This document shows, one piece after another, positions 36,641 to 46,717 of a stretch of DNA of 64,000 bases. The stretch is taken from the NCBI RefSeq assembly GCF_900660745.1, contig NZ_LR215048.1:186001-250000 (forward strand), in the 5' to 3' direction. The number at the start of each line of letters is the position of its first letter. Within the stretch, counting starts at the first letter, position 1. This DNA is from Haploplasma axanthum. Lineage in GTDB: Bacteria > Bacillota_I > Bacilli_A > Acholeplasmatales > Acholeplasmataceae. Below the pieces are notes generated by a model, which saw only the letters and a program-made list of their open reading frames with translations, searched no databases and had not been told where the DNA came from. Made by a program: the position numbers and the translations under genes.

Positions 36641-37099
36641 TTATTTTCTTTTTTCCATAACTTGTTTAAAAGCTTCAAAACCTAGTTTTTCATAAAAATT
36701 AATTGCACTACTATTTTTACTCCAAACATTTAATCTAATCTTATTAACCTTAACTTCTTCATCAATGTATACCATCAATTTTTTGCCTATATTTTTACCT
36801 CTAGCTTTTTCATCAACACAAAGATCATCGACGAAAAAATAATCATTTTCATACCAACCAATTAAATAACCTAAGACAATTTCATTTTCAAGGTAAACAA
36901 AAATCTCTATTTTTTCATTATTCACTAATTGGCTAACTTCATTAATATTATACTTAGCTTCATCATTTGGAAAAAAATCAGGATATAGATTATAATGAAG
37001 TTTTGCTATTTGTTTCAGCAATTCATAAATTCTTACAACATCTTTGTTTTCTGCTTTTCTAATCATTTCAGAACTATTTAAAATACTAATAATCAACAT
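36641..37099 (-). CDS. GNAT-family acetyltransferase
   Basis: 152 residues. The acetyl-CoA-binding motif A is VDDLCVDEKARGKNIGKKLMVYI, quoted in part as VCVDEKARGKNIGKKL-like, followed by NVWSKNSSAINFYEKLGF (motif B). The substrate is not predictable. The start is uncertain: the first ATG abuts a GGGAG sequence, and MIRKAENKD twelve codons on is the usual GNAT beginning. Confidence 0.85.
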   Translation of the reverse strand: MLIISILNSSEMIRKAENKDVVRIYELLKQIAKLHYNLYPDFFPNDEAKYNINEVSQLVNNEKIEIFVYLENEIVLGYLIGWYENDYFFVDDLCVDEKARGKNIGKKLMVYIDEEVKVNKIRLNVWSKNSSAINFYEKLGFEAFKQVMEKRK

Positions 37100-37161
37100 C
37101 TCCCTACGTCTTAATTCTCTTTACTTGAACATTATATCATAAATGCTTTTCTATTAACTTG

Positions 37162-38872
37162 TTAGACTTCTTTTCTTTTATTTTTTATCGCTTTATAAAT
37201 CTCATCAAATCCAACTAAAATTATTGGACATACAATTAAAATTAAATAATCTACTAATGTTAGTGAAGTTGTTCCAAATATATTTTGTAAAAATGGAATG
37301 TTTGTTATTAATATGAATACAATAACCTCTACTAAAATACCAATATACATTAGATTGTTTTTTTTCTTAATCGTCTTAAAAAATGATAAAGAGTCTGATC
37401 TACATGCAAAAACATTTCCTATTTGTGCAAAGATTACTGCCCCTAAAGCCATTGTAGATGCATAGTGATAAGTTTGCATTGCATGCTCTCCTGCAGTATT
37501 TGCTATTACTTCACTACCAATTTTTGATATATCATTAAACATATATCCATTTTGATACCAAACAAAAATAAAGACTGCAAACGATAAAACTGCTTCTATA
37601 AGACCTAAGAATAAATATGATCTAACCATTACTTTTTTATTAAACAAATGATCATTTTTTGTTCGAGGTTTTTCATCAAGCAAATCAGGATTAGGTTCTT
37701 CTGCACCTAACGCTAATGCAGGTATTAGATCTGCAAGTAGGTCAATTGCAAGAATTTGAAGGACTGTTAATGCAGGCGGTATTTTAAAGAATATCATCAT
37801 TAAAATAGGAATTAATTGAGCAACATTTGAAGCAAGAACGTATGTCATAAACTTCTTTATATTTTCATATATTCCACGACCTTCTAAAACAGCTTTTGAA
37901 ATAGTTGCAAAATTATCATCTAATAAAATCATATCAGCACTGTTTCTTGCTACATCTGTACCATTTTTACCCATAGCAATCCCCATATGAGCCGATTTTA
38001 ATGCTAATATATCATTTACACCATCACCTGTAACACCAACTATTTCTCCACCAAGTTCTTTAACAAGTTTAAAATTAGCTTTTAATGTTTCGTTGATTTC
38101 ATAATCTTCATTATTCTTATCATTTATAATATAAAGAGCCTTCCATGGCGCATAAAATGCTCCTGCAGTTCTTGCAGTCCACTCAATACTTTTAATCGAT
38201 GATGGTGAACCACTAATACAAACTAAAAAATTTAGATTTGAAAGATTCTTTAACCCTGGTTTACTATACTTTGCATGATCTAAAACTTTTCCAAGTGCTA
38301 GTGATCTAAGTGATGTAAGTTGAATTTCAGATATATCTTTTAAATAGTAATTATTACTTAGTCTATTCATAAGTTCATTAACAGGTATATCAACAAATTC
38401 AAGCGAATCTGCATTTAAAAATATATAATCTGGAATGGTTGAAATATTTTTAAAATCATAGATAGTTGTTTTTACATATTCTTTTAAACTCTCAATATTA
38501 AATACATTCAATGTCGTATAAACATTTATTCCATTATTAAGAAGTTCAATAACATCCTCATAACGATACTTATTTCTTGATTGTTTACTATTATCTTCTA
38601 ATCGATCTAAAACAACAGTTGTAGCTTTCATTCTAATTATTGAATCAATATCAATAACACCATCAATACCATAAACAATATGAGGAAGTTTTTGAAGCTT
38701 TTCGTTTTATTTCAATATCATTAATCAAAACATCAGCAATAATAACTTTTTCTTTATTTTGATATTTTTCGATTATTTCTTCAATCATCGTTCTTGTTTT
38801 TGCAGTTTCATAAAAATATCCAAAATAAATTTTCAATTTACCTTTTTTCACATAACCACCTCCATCATTCAT
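37162..38872 (-). pseudogene. Broken KdpD / P-type cation ATPase chimera
   Basis: The first frame (38872-38663) begins like the KdpD sensor domain (GKLKIYFGYFYETAKTRTM) but its Walker A has lost the usual GVGKT, and it runs out of frame near 38690-38705. One base shift restores LQKLPHIVYGIDGVID and continues into 38631-37162: KdpD-like RYEDVIELLNNGINVYTTLN and a USP-like domain (FLVCISGSPSSIKS). At KELGGEIVGVTGDGVND the frame changes identity to the C-terminal part of a Ca2+/PMR1-type P-ATPase (TGDGVND hinge, then six membrane helices). The ATPase lacks its DKTGT phosphorylation and N domains, and KdpD lacks its kinase. Neither part can function normally. Probably a deletion fusion followed by a frameshift. 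Confidence 0.82.
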
Positions 38873-38973
38873 TACAATTATACCTTTTTTAATATTTTTT
38901 TTGATATATGAGCATTAATTATTAACACTATCTTAACACCAAAATAGATATAATAATCTCAAGAGGTGGTATT

Positions 38974-39138
38974 TTGAATCTATTACTTAATAAAAACATC
39001 AAAGTTACTTTCAATGATTCTGTAATTATTGGAAAACTTGTAAAATGTGAAGATAATTGTATAATAATTGAAACAAATGAAGGTATTACACAAGCTTCAC
39101 TTCAACAAATTAAAAAAATTGAAGAACTAAATTTATAA
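38974..39138 (+). CDS. Small 54-aa protein with TTG start
   Basis: A 54-codon frame beginning at a TTG, with GAGGTGG 4 bases upstream, encoding NLLLNKNIKVTFNDSVIIGK and ending KKIEELNL. It is beta-rich with a helical tail, similar in size and pattern to Sm-like or SH3-like barrel domains, but no family is assigned. A hairpin terminator follows directly. Overlapping TATAAT-like sequence at 38950 may be its -10. Confidence 0.6.
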   Translation: MNLLLNKNIKVTFNDSVIIGKLVKCEDNCIIIETNEGITQASLQQIKKIEELNL

Positions 39139-39140
39139 TG

Positions 39141-39166
39141 ACTTCCTTAAGGAAGTTTTTATTTTT
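39141..39166 (+). terminator. Terminator after the 54-aa gene
   Basis: ACTTCC / GGAAGT stem with a TTAA loop, followed by TTTTATTTTT. Confidence 0.7.
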
Positions 39167-39218
39167 AACTAACTTATTATATAATAGATATATGAAACCA
39201 AGTTTTGGAGGTAATTAT

Positions 39219-39722
39219 ATGAACGGACAAGAACGCAGAAATGAAATACTACATATTTTAAATAATTCTAAACTTGAAGTAAGTGCTACATCACTTGCTA
39301 AAAAATTTGCTGTTTCAAGACAAATCATCGTTGGTGATATTGCTCTTCTTCGAGCATTAGGTCACCGAATCACCGCGCTACCAAAAGGTTACATAATTGA
39401 TAGTAACCAAAGTGAATACAACAGTTTTAATGTTATCGTTAAACATACTCCAAAAGAAACAATAAAAGAGTTAACCGCTCTTGTTAATGCTAATGTTATA
39501 GTTTTAGATGTAACGATCAATCATCCTACATATGGGATTTTAAAAGGTGATTTAAATATTAAAACATTAAAAGATATCGAATTATTTTTAAAAAATAGAC
39601 CTAATCTATTATCATCTTTAACAGATGGAGTGCATGTACATACATTACTTTATAAAGATAAAAAAGATTTAAATGCTGCACTCAATGCTTTAAATGAACT
39701 AGGATTTATCTATAACGACTAA
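39219..39722 (+). CDS. niaR: Niacin-responsive repressor NiaR
   Basis: 167 residues. N-terminal HTH_11 domain (MNGQERRNEILHILNNS; SATSLAKKFAVSRQIIVGDIALLRALG) and a C-terminal 3H domain with the conserved His residues (KHTPKE, INHPTYGILKG, DGVHVHTLLY) that bind nickel and niacin. The start is at 39219 with GGAGGT upstream; an earlier in-frame ATG at 39138 has no site. Directly upstream of the niacin transporter gene, whose promoter carries its probable operators. Confidence 0.93.
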   Translation: MNGQERRNEILHILNNSKLEVSATSLAKKFAVSRQIIVGDIALLRALGHRITALPKGYIIDSNQSEYNSFNVIVKHTPKETIKELTALVNANVIVLDVTINHPTYGILKGDLNIKTLKDIELFLKNRPNLLSSLTDGVHVHTLLYKDKKDLNAALNALNELGFIYND

Positions 39723-39724
39723 CC

Positions 39725-39774
39725 TGTCTTGACATATAAACTAAATAGTAGTAAAATCTTAAGGTGTCAAGACA
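39725..39774 (+). promoter_or_regulatory. niaX promoter with paired NiaR-type operators
   Basis: TTGACA (39729-39734), 17 bases, TAAAAT (39752-39757). TGTCTTGACA (39725-39734) covers the -35, and its reverse complement TGTCAAGACA (39765-39774) lies just past the start site. The repeated TGTCTTGACA unit is like known NiaR sites, and the pair would allow repression when niacin is present. Confidence 0.8.
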
Positions 39775-39793
39775 TCTTAGGAGAGTGATTTAA

Positions 39794-40345
39794 ATGAAAA
39801 GAAATTTAAAACGATTAACATTTGCTGCTGTTTTAGGAGCTTTAGGAATTGTTATTCCTTTATTTATGCCGAAAATTGTTATTGGAGATGCTTCTTATAC
39901 TCTAGCAAGTCATGTTCCATTGTTCATAGCAATATTCATAGGACCTGATGTTGCCTTTTTAGTCGGTATTGCAACAACAACCGGCTTCTTCTTAGCGCTT
40001 ACCCCAATAATCGCTGCTAGGGCATTTTCACATCTTTTATGGGCAATTCCAGCTTCATTCATTTTTAAAAAATACAAAGATAGTATTTATAAAACAAAAT
40101 ATAATATCTTAGCAAATATAATCATTGGATTCTTCCATGCTTTATTTGAATGTTTAATTGTAATGTTATTCTATGTTGGAAAACCAAGTGAAATAAATTC
40201 AATTCTAACAACAATTTTTATTCCTATAGGAATTGGTGGTTTTATTCATAGTTTAGTTGATTTCCAAATTAGTATTTTAGTTTATAATAGAATAAATGTT
40301 CATATTGAAGAACAAATATTAGAAACAAAACCTAAAAAAATATAA
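39794..40345 (+). CDS. niaX: Niacin ECF transporter substrate-binding subunit
   Basis: 183 residues with about five to six membrane helices, beginning RNLKRLTFAAVLGALGIVIP. This is the S-component (EcfS) pattern, here NiaX-like with LASHVPLFIAIFIGP near residue 40. It would need the shared ECF module, not present in this window. Its place after niaR and behind NiaR-type operators supports niacin uptake. Ribosome binding site AGGAGAG. Confidence 0.9.
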   Translation: MKRNLKRLTFAAVLGALGIVIPLFMPKIVIGDASYTLASHVPLFIAIFIGPDVAFLVGIATTTGFFLALTPIIAARAFSHLLWAIPASFIFKKYKDSIYKTKYNILANIIIGFFHALFECLIVMLFYVGKPSEINSILTTIFIPIGIGGFIHSLVDFQISILVYNRINVHIEEQILETKPKKI

Positions 40346-40365
40346 AAGGACCCTAAAGTCCTTTT
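40344..40365. terminator. Bidirectional terminator
   Basis: AAAAGGAC / GTCCTTTT perfect stem with a 6-base loop and T-run. It serves niaX and the convergent DUF1722 gene. Confidence 0.85.
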
Positions 40366-40752
40366 TTACTTTATACTATCAAAATAATAACTATTAAGTA
40401 AATATTCTTCATTATACTTAATACTAAGGTCTAATAAATATTTTTTTATTATTACTAAATCAATTTCGTTTTCGTTGTATTGCCTAAACAAATCAAAAAA
40501 TGTTTTTTTCTCTGATTCATTACATTTTCTCTTAAAATATCCCCAGACATGTTCTAATGCATTTGATGCATTTTTTCTGTTTTCAGAAAGTTTTATTGAT
40601 TCATTAACTAATTCAAAAAGCTTTTGTTGACTAATCTCTTTATTCCTAAAAAGTCTCCTGATTTCCAAATATTTTTTTTGAGATCTTTCTAAAACTAAAT
40701 ACTTATACTTAGCCAACTCCTTTTCTAATTCGGTTAAGTTAATAATAAACAC
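40366..40752 (-). CDS. DUF1722 (YbgA-like) protein
   Basis: 128 residues: ELAKYKYLVLERSQKKYLEI, a central helical region, and ALEHVWGYFKRKCNESEKK, which matches the LqHxxGYFK core of DUF1722. C-terminal YLLNSYYFDSIK corresponds to the usual YLxxQxYL end. The cellular role is not established. It has no strong neighbours. Confidence 0.8.
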   Translation of the reverse strand: MFIINLTELEKELAKYKYLVLERSQKKYLEIRRLFRNKEISQQKLFELVNESIKLSENRKNASNALEHVWGYFKRKCNESEKKTFFDLFRQYNENEIDLVIIKKYLLDLSIKYNEEYLLNSYYFDSIK

Positions 40753-40814
40753 CTCATTTTTTCTTTATTATATCACTAAAAGAAAAGGAAGGTAGCATTT
40801 ACCTCCCTTAAACT

Positions 40815-43033
40815 CTATTTAAAATTTGAATTATTAACTATTTTTTCACCTTCAACAACTATCGCTATTATTGAACCTACATAATTCTTACCATTCCAAT
40901 TTACAACCGTAAATTCAATTTCAACTTCTACATCTCGGTAATTATCTAAAAAGCTTAATTGTTTTCCACTTGAAGAATAAACTGATATTCTATTTTGATC
41001 ATTATCTTCTAAACTATATCTAGTATAAAAATTAGTTTCTTCATAAATGACTTTCGCAGTTATTAAATAGACTTCTGTTGAATGATCTTCAAGTTTATTT
41101 AAATTTAGAAAATCTTTTAAAGTCTTACCAATTTTAAAGCTAGTAGTTGAATATTCATGTGCACCACCCTCATTAACTACTAAAACGGCTTCTTTAACAA
41201 CAATTTGACCAACAGCAGTAAGTTCATTAGTGTTCTTATCGTAAGTTTTACCTACGTGCGTTTTTATTCCCTCAATAACAACTTTATTACCAAGTTTTAT
41301 TTTAGATAATTCATCGCTTGTTGTTTCAACTGCAATAACTCCAGTTTCATCGATTAAATAAAAACCAGTTTTATTAACTAGTGATGCGCCAACTATTCCT
41401 TCTAAATAAACTTTTTGATCATCAGGTTTTGTTATTGCATCTGCAATAGTTATTAAGTTTACTTCCCTTTTTTCTTTAACTTCAATCTCTATTACTTCAC
41501 TGAATATGTTTACTCCATCGATACCTTTAATCGTTATTTTTGTTTTACCAATATTCTTGGTTCTAAAAATCACTTTTCCGTTTACCTCTTCAAAATAAGC
41601 AACATCTTCATCACTTGAAGAATATTCCAATTTCACATTATTAATCAGTAATTTTTCATTTGTCACTAAAGTAATTAATTCTTTATCTGGTGAAAATGAA
41701 TAATTATACTCTTTTCAAATTGATCTACTCCATAGTACTTAACAGCATAAATCGGATTATATTTTGAATCATATTCAAATAAATCTCCAATTTTTATTGG
41801 TATAAAACGGTATTGAATTCCACTTGCTGTAGACTTTGCATTAATAACTGAAAGATAAACTGTTCTAAGTTGGCCATCATACTCATCTAACCATGTAAAA
41901 TCACTACCATTATTCATTGAATATGTGTATGAACCGGTTTTATCATCTAAGTCATTAAAATAGTAATTTACAAATCCAGTACCTGGAACTTTTTTAATGT
42001 ATGCATTAGCACGATATATTGACCCAGTAATATTTTCAATACGAGGATTTGTTTCCATTAATTCTTTGATTGTTTTTTGTTGAATCCAAGTTTCATCAAA
42101 ACTACTATTTAATTCTTTCTTTTCTAATAAAACTATATCAGCTAATTGGATTGCTCCTTCATATCCATGTCTAGATGCTTGATTTTTTTCATCTTCTAAT
42201 ATGAAGTTTGTTCTTATACCAGCCACTTTGATAGTATCTCCTACTTTAACAGTTGAAGCTATATTATTATCATATAGATAAATAGCATTGGTATTATCAA
42301 CTAAATAAACACCATTTGTTTTTTTTCCATTAGCATATGTTATTTGTGCTACTACACCATTTACTATTACTTTATGATCAATCTTTTTTGTTCTTGCATC
42401 AAGAATTGTTAGTTCTTCATATTCATCCAAATCAATATTACTATTTGGCTCACCTTTTTCATATTTTATTAGCACTGTTTTATTTAATTCAATTTCCTCA
42501 TTAAACTTTTTCAGTGGACCTCTTAAAACAACAATATCTCCCACTACAGGTTTTTGAATTAATTCTGAGTACTTTTCGTTATTACTTCCATAAACACCAT
42601 AAACTGATATTTCATCATTCCCATCAGAAATAATCATATTTCCATATTCCATTTGATTTATAGTTTTAATTTTTCCTTTAACCATATACTTATCTTCTGA
42701 AACTTCTCCGTGTGATAGTTCTACTCCGACTTCAAGCAGTTTCTTTATTGAAATATAAAAGTTTGCATAAATTTTTGTATTTTCTTTAAGTGGTTTACTA
42801 AAGTCAAATAATACTTGATATTCTTCATCCTCATACCAATCATCAAATACATATCCATCTTTTAACGGATCACTTAGTCTTAATAATTTACTACCATCTT
42901 CAACTTTATCGTTACTAAACTCTGTATTAACAAACTCAACAACATTCTTAGTTATTTCAGGTTTACATGATACCAAACCAATAACTCCCATAACAACTAA
43001 TACCAAAACTACAAATTTCTTGAATACGTTCAT
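40815..43033 (-). pseudogene. Frameshifted OB-fold/InlB-repeat lipoprotein
   Basis: The upstream frame (43033-41675) is a lipoprotein (lipobox LVSC near residue 23) with a Listeria-Bacteroides-type repeat (VFDDWYEDEEYQVLFDFSKPL) and OB-fold-like domains (MIISDGNDEISVYGVYG; GVYLVDNTNAIYLYDN). It stops at 41675. The next frame (41666-40815) has no ribosome binding site or signal peptide. It is open further upstream to about 41705, where a one-base shift joins YNYSFSPDKELITLV to the preceding text and yields an Ig-like segment and another OB-fold (GFYLIDETGVIAVET). The two are best read as one gene of about 735 codons broken by a single-base deletion near 41700. Confidence 0.72.
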
Positions 43034-43063
43034 TTTCTTTTCTCCTCTCTATTTTAAAAACAA

Positions 43064-43112
43064 AAAAGGACACAAAAAATTAAAAAGACAATTCCTTTTT
43101 AATTTTGCGTCC
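43064..43112 (-). terminator. Terminator copy A (island left edge)
   Basis: Minus strand: GGACGCAAAATTAAAAAG pairs with CTTTTTAATTTTTTGTGTCC (bulged), then TTTTTT. A diverged copy of the GDSL terminator at 50690-50733; stem differences are largely compensated. Forms the outer part of repeat copy A. Confidence 0.8.
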
Positions 43113-43222
43113 ATGTATTCACGACGGGGGTGGAATAATATTCACTTCTATTTCACACCCACATTATATAAAATCTATAACCTTAATTCAATACATTTTT
43201 TATTATTTCAACTTATTTACAC

Positions 43223-43408
43223 TTAAAGCTTTTTATTCAATAAACCAGTAACAAATCGGTATCCATTAATATTTAAATGTAATCCATCATATGTATATTC
43301 TTCATTCATATTTCCATCTTTTAATAATTGTTCATAGAAGTTTAAATATCCAACATTATCTATTTTACTAACTGCCTTTTCAACTTTTTGATTAATAGAT
43401 TCAATCAC
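43223..43408 (-). pseudogene. 3' fragment of the GDSL esterase gene
   Basis: Encodes only IESINQKVEKAVSKIDNVGY to the C-terminal LLNKKL, including the DGLHLNINGY catalytic block but not the GDS nucleophile block. It matches the end of the intact gene at 50768-51436 with one visible residue change. It lacks a ribosome binding site. A duplication scar, not a gene. Confidence 0.85.
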
Positions 43409-43477
43409 TTTATATCAAAATCACAACAACAAAATTTTAGAATAATAATATTCTTTGTCCTACTAAATTATTTCTTT

Positions 43478-44776
43478 TTACTCCAAATATTGAAATTTCA
43501 TCAAATATATTTTTTTTATTAAAAAAAACCTAGTAATACGACTTATTTTATCCATTATTATTAATAAAATCAAAAAGAATAAATTTAAGAGTCCAAAATT
43601 TATGACATAGTTAAGTTGTTTGTTGTTTGTTACATTGCCAATTACAGGTAAATTTGCATATCCATATCCATAAAACTCCCCTGTTAACAAGTCTATCTTT
43701 GTTTTATATTCAATATATTCTTGTATTGTACCAACTAATACGTAGAATAGTAAAATAAGGCTATTAATTACCAGTATTTTATATGTGCTTTCTTTTTCAA
43801 TACGATAAATCATTGCCTCTTTTAAGAAAAAGATAAAACATATACTACTCCCAATTACATGGAAAACAATTGTATCAAAGGTTAAATATGTGAAAAAATT
43901 ACTATTTTTACCTGTATACAAAATCAAAACATTTAAAACCATTAATGGAAAATTAATATATGCAACAAACTTATTTGCTAATTTATTTTCCAGTATAATT
44001 GCAATAATCATTAAATAGGATGAAAGTCCACATGGTGAATCTGGTAGAAAAAAAAATAAAAAAGAGTTGTTATGAATTATTGTTGCTTTTCTTAACAGTG
44101 AAGAAACTATTAATGATAAAGTAATTGTGAAACAAAATTCAAAATTATACATTATATTTTCTCTATATAGCCAAATTATTCTGCATAAAATAAAAGTAGT
44201 TAAAATCATTAAAAAGTAAATGGGGGATAACATCGTCACTTTATTAATTAAATCACTAGACTCCATCACTGGCATCCCATTTTCAAAGGGAACCAATGAT
44301 GTCCTATGAAAAAGAATTGATGGAAACAGTAGTATAATTATGATTAAAAACTCAAACCATCTTATTATATTAAACTGAATTTTACATCTAATTAAAACTT
44401 TAAAATTGTAATATAAAAAGATTACAGATAATAAAAGAACAAGAAAGTCTTTAATATTCATCGCTCTATCTAAGTGAAATAGTTTTTGTACTACTACTAA
44501 GAAAAATATGATTATTGAAAATAAACTTAAAGTGCTATCCATATCGTTTATTTTAATTATTTTAGGAATACTAACTATACTAACCCAAAAAAACATATAA
44601 AATAGAAGAACTTCAAATGACGAAATAAACATTTGATTTTTTTTAATATCAAATCCAATAAATGAATAAACGATTTCTGTATCAAATGATAAAAAAAACA
44701 ATATTATGACAACTAAAAATACATAGATATTTTTAACAAACTTTTTAATTTCTTTTCTATTCTTTTCAATCATTTT
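43478..44776 (-). CDS. Polytopic membrane protein, possibly YwaF-like
   Basis: About 432 residues with ten to eleven hydrophobic helices. The second half (PDSPCGLSSYLMIIAIILEN, later TFDTIVFHVIGSSICFIFFL) has the spacing of the YwaF/TIGR02206 family of bacterial membrane proteins. This is a resemblance only. It is the last gene of the island operon. The start is uncertain: ATGAAAATG at 44776 overlaps the adaptor gene's end. It may be an immunity or processing component. Confidence 0.6.
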   Translation of the reverse strand, partial: KMIEKNRKEIKKFVKNIYVFLVVIILFFLSFDTEIVYSFIGFDIKKNQMFISSFEVLLFYMFFWVSIVSIPKIIKINDMDSTLSLFSIIIFFLVVVQKLFHLDRAMNIKDFLVLLLSVIFLYYNFKVLIRCKIQFNIIRWFEFLIIIILLFPSILFHRTSLVPFENGMPVMESSDLINKVTMLSPIYFLMILTTFILCRIIWLYRENIMYNFEFCFTITLSLIVSSLLRKATIIHNNSFLFFFLPDSPCGLSSYLMIIAIILENKLANKFVAYINFPLMVLNVLILYTGKNSNFFTYLTFDTIVFHVIGSSICFIFFLKEAMIYRIEKESTYKILVINSLILLFYVLVGTIQEYIEYKTKIDLLTGEFYGYGYANLPVIGNVTNNKQLNYVINFGLLNLFFLILLIIMDKISRITRFFLIKKIYLMKFQYLE

Positions 44777-45560
44777 CATTACCAATATATACCTTATCAT
44801 GGCCTGATAATTCACTTGTTAAAATAACAATACTATTTCCTACTTCAATATAAGGAAAGGTAACTATTCTTCCACTTTTTAGTCTATTATCAAATACAAC
44901 AATACTCGCAATACTATTATTTTTCTTTTGAACAAACTTACTATCTATGTAAAAAACATTTTCCTGTATATTTAACTGTATAAGGATCTCCACTTGATCA
45001 CTAAAAGCATTTTCAAAATTTACAATACTAGTAGTATATATATAACCTGAATCGATAACCTTACATTCTGCAATTTTTGTCCCAATAACCTCGTTAGATG
45101 TATTAATCCATAGCAGCTGATTAACTTCATATCTATTTTTTGAATAAAAATCAATTGTTATATTATCAGTAGAAAGTATAAGTATATAAAAATTATCTTC
45201 TCTCCTTAAAATTTGAATTATAATTCCAGCAGCGTCATTTAAAAAAAACTCTTTATCGTCATTAGTGTATAACAAATCTCCCTTATTTATCTTCAAGCCT
45301 GGCGAGATTTTTAATTCAGCTTCTATAGGTATCGTAACTTCAATTAGTTTTCTATTTACATTTCCTACTTCATTTTTTCCTTCATAAACGTTTCCCCAAA
45401 AAATAACTCGTTCATATTGAATTTCGTGGTTATTTATGGTTTGCAGAGTTTTGGTAAATTTAAAATCAGATACATTTTTGCTCATAACAATAAAAGGTAA
45501 TGAACAAAAAAAGCATATCATTAATATAAAAAATAAATATTTAATCATTTTAACTATCAT
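44766..45560 (-). CDS. HlyD/MacA-like adaptor protein, second copy
   Basis: 264 residues with one N-terminal membrane helix. LKISPGLKINKGDLLYTND is the half-motif of a lipoyl/biotinyl-like hairpin seen in membrane-fusion (periplasmic adaptor) proteins, followed by a beta-barrel-like region. The ATG at 45560 overlaps the permease stop (ATGA). It may be a second subunit for the same transporter; sequence similarity to the adaptor at 47351-48178 is low. Confidence 0.6.
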   Translation of the reverse strand: MIVKMIKYLFFILMICFFCSLPFIVMSKNVSDFKFTKTLQTINNHEIQYERVIFWGNVYEGKNEVGNVNRKLIEVTIPIEAELKISPGLKINKGDLLYTNDDKEFFLNDAAGIIIQILRREDNFYILILSTDNITIDFYSKNRYEVNQLLWINTSNEVIGTKIAECKVIDSGYIYTTSIVNFENAFSDQVEILIQLNIQENVFYIDSKFVQKKNNSIASIVVFDNRLKSGRIVTFPYIEVGNSIVILTSELSGHDKVYIGNEND

Positions 45561-46717
45561 TTAAAATAATCACCTACTCTTCTATGTTGGCTTGCAATAA
45601 ATATACATGTATTTACAATAAAGAAAAAAGCATATAATAGAATTGTTAATGAAACAAAAAATTCTATTTTAAGATTAATATTAACCCTATCGAAATATGT
45701 AAATTCCTTCATACTCTTGTAACAATACCAAATAATTGTTGTAGTCACAGAAATACATACCGTTGAAAACACATTTACCAAGTTTTTAACCATGACATTT
45801 TTTAACAATTCAATGAAACTTGCACCAGTTACTAATATAATCCCAAATTCTGTTCTTTTTTCTTTATAATAAAAAAATGAGATTATCATATATATTAAAA
45901 GAGAAATTATACTCATGGGTACATATACATATTTAAAGTTAGAGTGATTTTTTTCCTTCATATTTCGAATCTGTGACTCATGACTTTTAAAATCAATAAT
46001 TTCAAAAGAGAAATTATCACTAATTACTTTAGAAATCATTGACACACTTTTATTTTTTGCATCTATTAATATGGAATCAATTAAAGATTCTTCATTTAAA
46101 CTTTGCTTTGGAAAAAAAACGATAGTACTAAATTTATTAGAGTTAATGATAAAATTATTAAAATTTTCAGTTTGAAGTAAAGAGTCATAAAATACCCCAA
46201 CAACAACCGCCTCATATGTATAGTCATTTGTCCTCATGATAATTCTTTTCCCCAAAGAATTTTCCATACCAAAATATAATGTTGAAAAAAACTCTGATAT
46301 TATAATAGGAAAATATTCTCCTTTAAAATCTGCATCTATAAAATCTCTACCATACTTAAACTTAATTGAAAAATATCTGCTATTATCACCTATATCTTTT
46401 CTATCTGTTCCTTTTATTTTCCCATCAACAGGCTCACCAATAAAATTAACAATTGAGTTATCATCAACCTTAAAATCTAGCCTTTCGAAATAGTATCTAA
46501 GTCTTGCATCTTCAAAGGCGTTTTTAAGCCGAATTATATCGTTAACATTAAATCCTTCTTTCTCTTTAATGACCAGTTTATTTTGCTCGATAAAGTAAAA
46601 ATTATTTTTAATTTTTGCATCTTCATCCTTATAAATTACTAAAGACAAAACTATAGAAATAATGCAAAAAATATATGAAAAAAAATACATTGTATTTTTC
46701 GATTTATAAATTATCAT
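45557..46717 (-). CDS. FtsX/MacB-like ABC transporter permease
   Basis: About 386 residues in the MacB arrangement: first helix near residue 15, a large extracellular domain of about 220 residues (MacB_PCD type; YFSIKFKYGRDFIDADFKGE), then three C-terminal helices, the first containing SIISLLIYMIISFFYYKEKR with an FGIILVTGAS turn. The start is set at 46717, overlapping the ATPase gene by 14 bases. Works with the ATPase at 46704-47366. Confidence 0.85.
   Translation of the reverse strand: MIIYKSKNTMYFFSYIFCIISIVLSLVIYKDEDAKIKNNFYFIEQNKLVIKEKEGFNVNDIIRLKNAFEDARLRYYFERLDFKVDDNSIVNFIGEPVDGKIKGTDRKDIGDNSRYFSIKFKYGRDFIDADFKGEYFPIIISEFFSTLYFGMENSLGKRIIMRTNDYTYEAVVVGVFYDSLLQTENFNNFIINSNKFSTIVFFPKQSLNEESLIDSILIDAKNKSVSMISKVISDNFSFEIIDFKSHESQIRNMKEKNHSNFKYVYVPMSIISLLIYMIISFFYYKEKRTEFGIILVTGASFIELLKNVMVKNLVNVFSTVCISVTTTIIWYCYKSMKEFTYFDRVNINLKIEFFVSLTILLYAFFFIVNTCIFIASQHRRVGDYFK

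Larger units (their letters stand above)
43064..43412 (-). repeat. Island-flanking direct repeat, copy A
   Basis: Terminator plus the last 61 codons of a GDSL esterase gene, matching 50690-50959 in the same orientation. The coding part (about 190 bases to 43412) shows only three differences by eye. Between terminator and coding part, copy A has about 80 extra AT-rich bases. Identity ends sharply at TTCAATCACT. Confidence 0.85.

Noticed and set aside
40815-41666. Separate 283-codon gene
   Set aside because: No signal peptide or ribosome binding site, starts at a GTG within a frame open further upstream; better read as the 3' part of the frameshifted lipoprotein gene.
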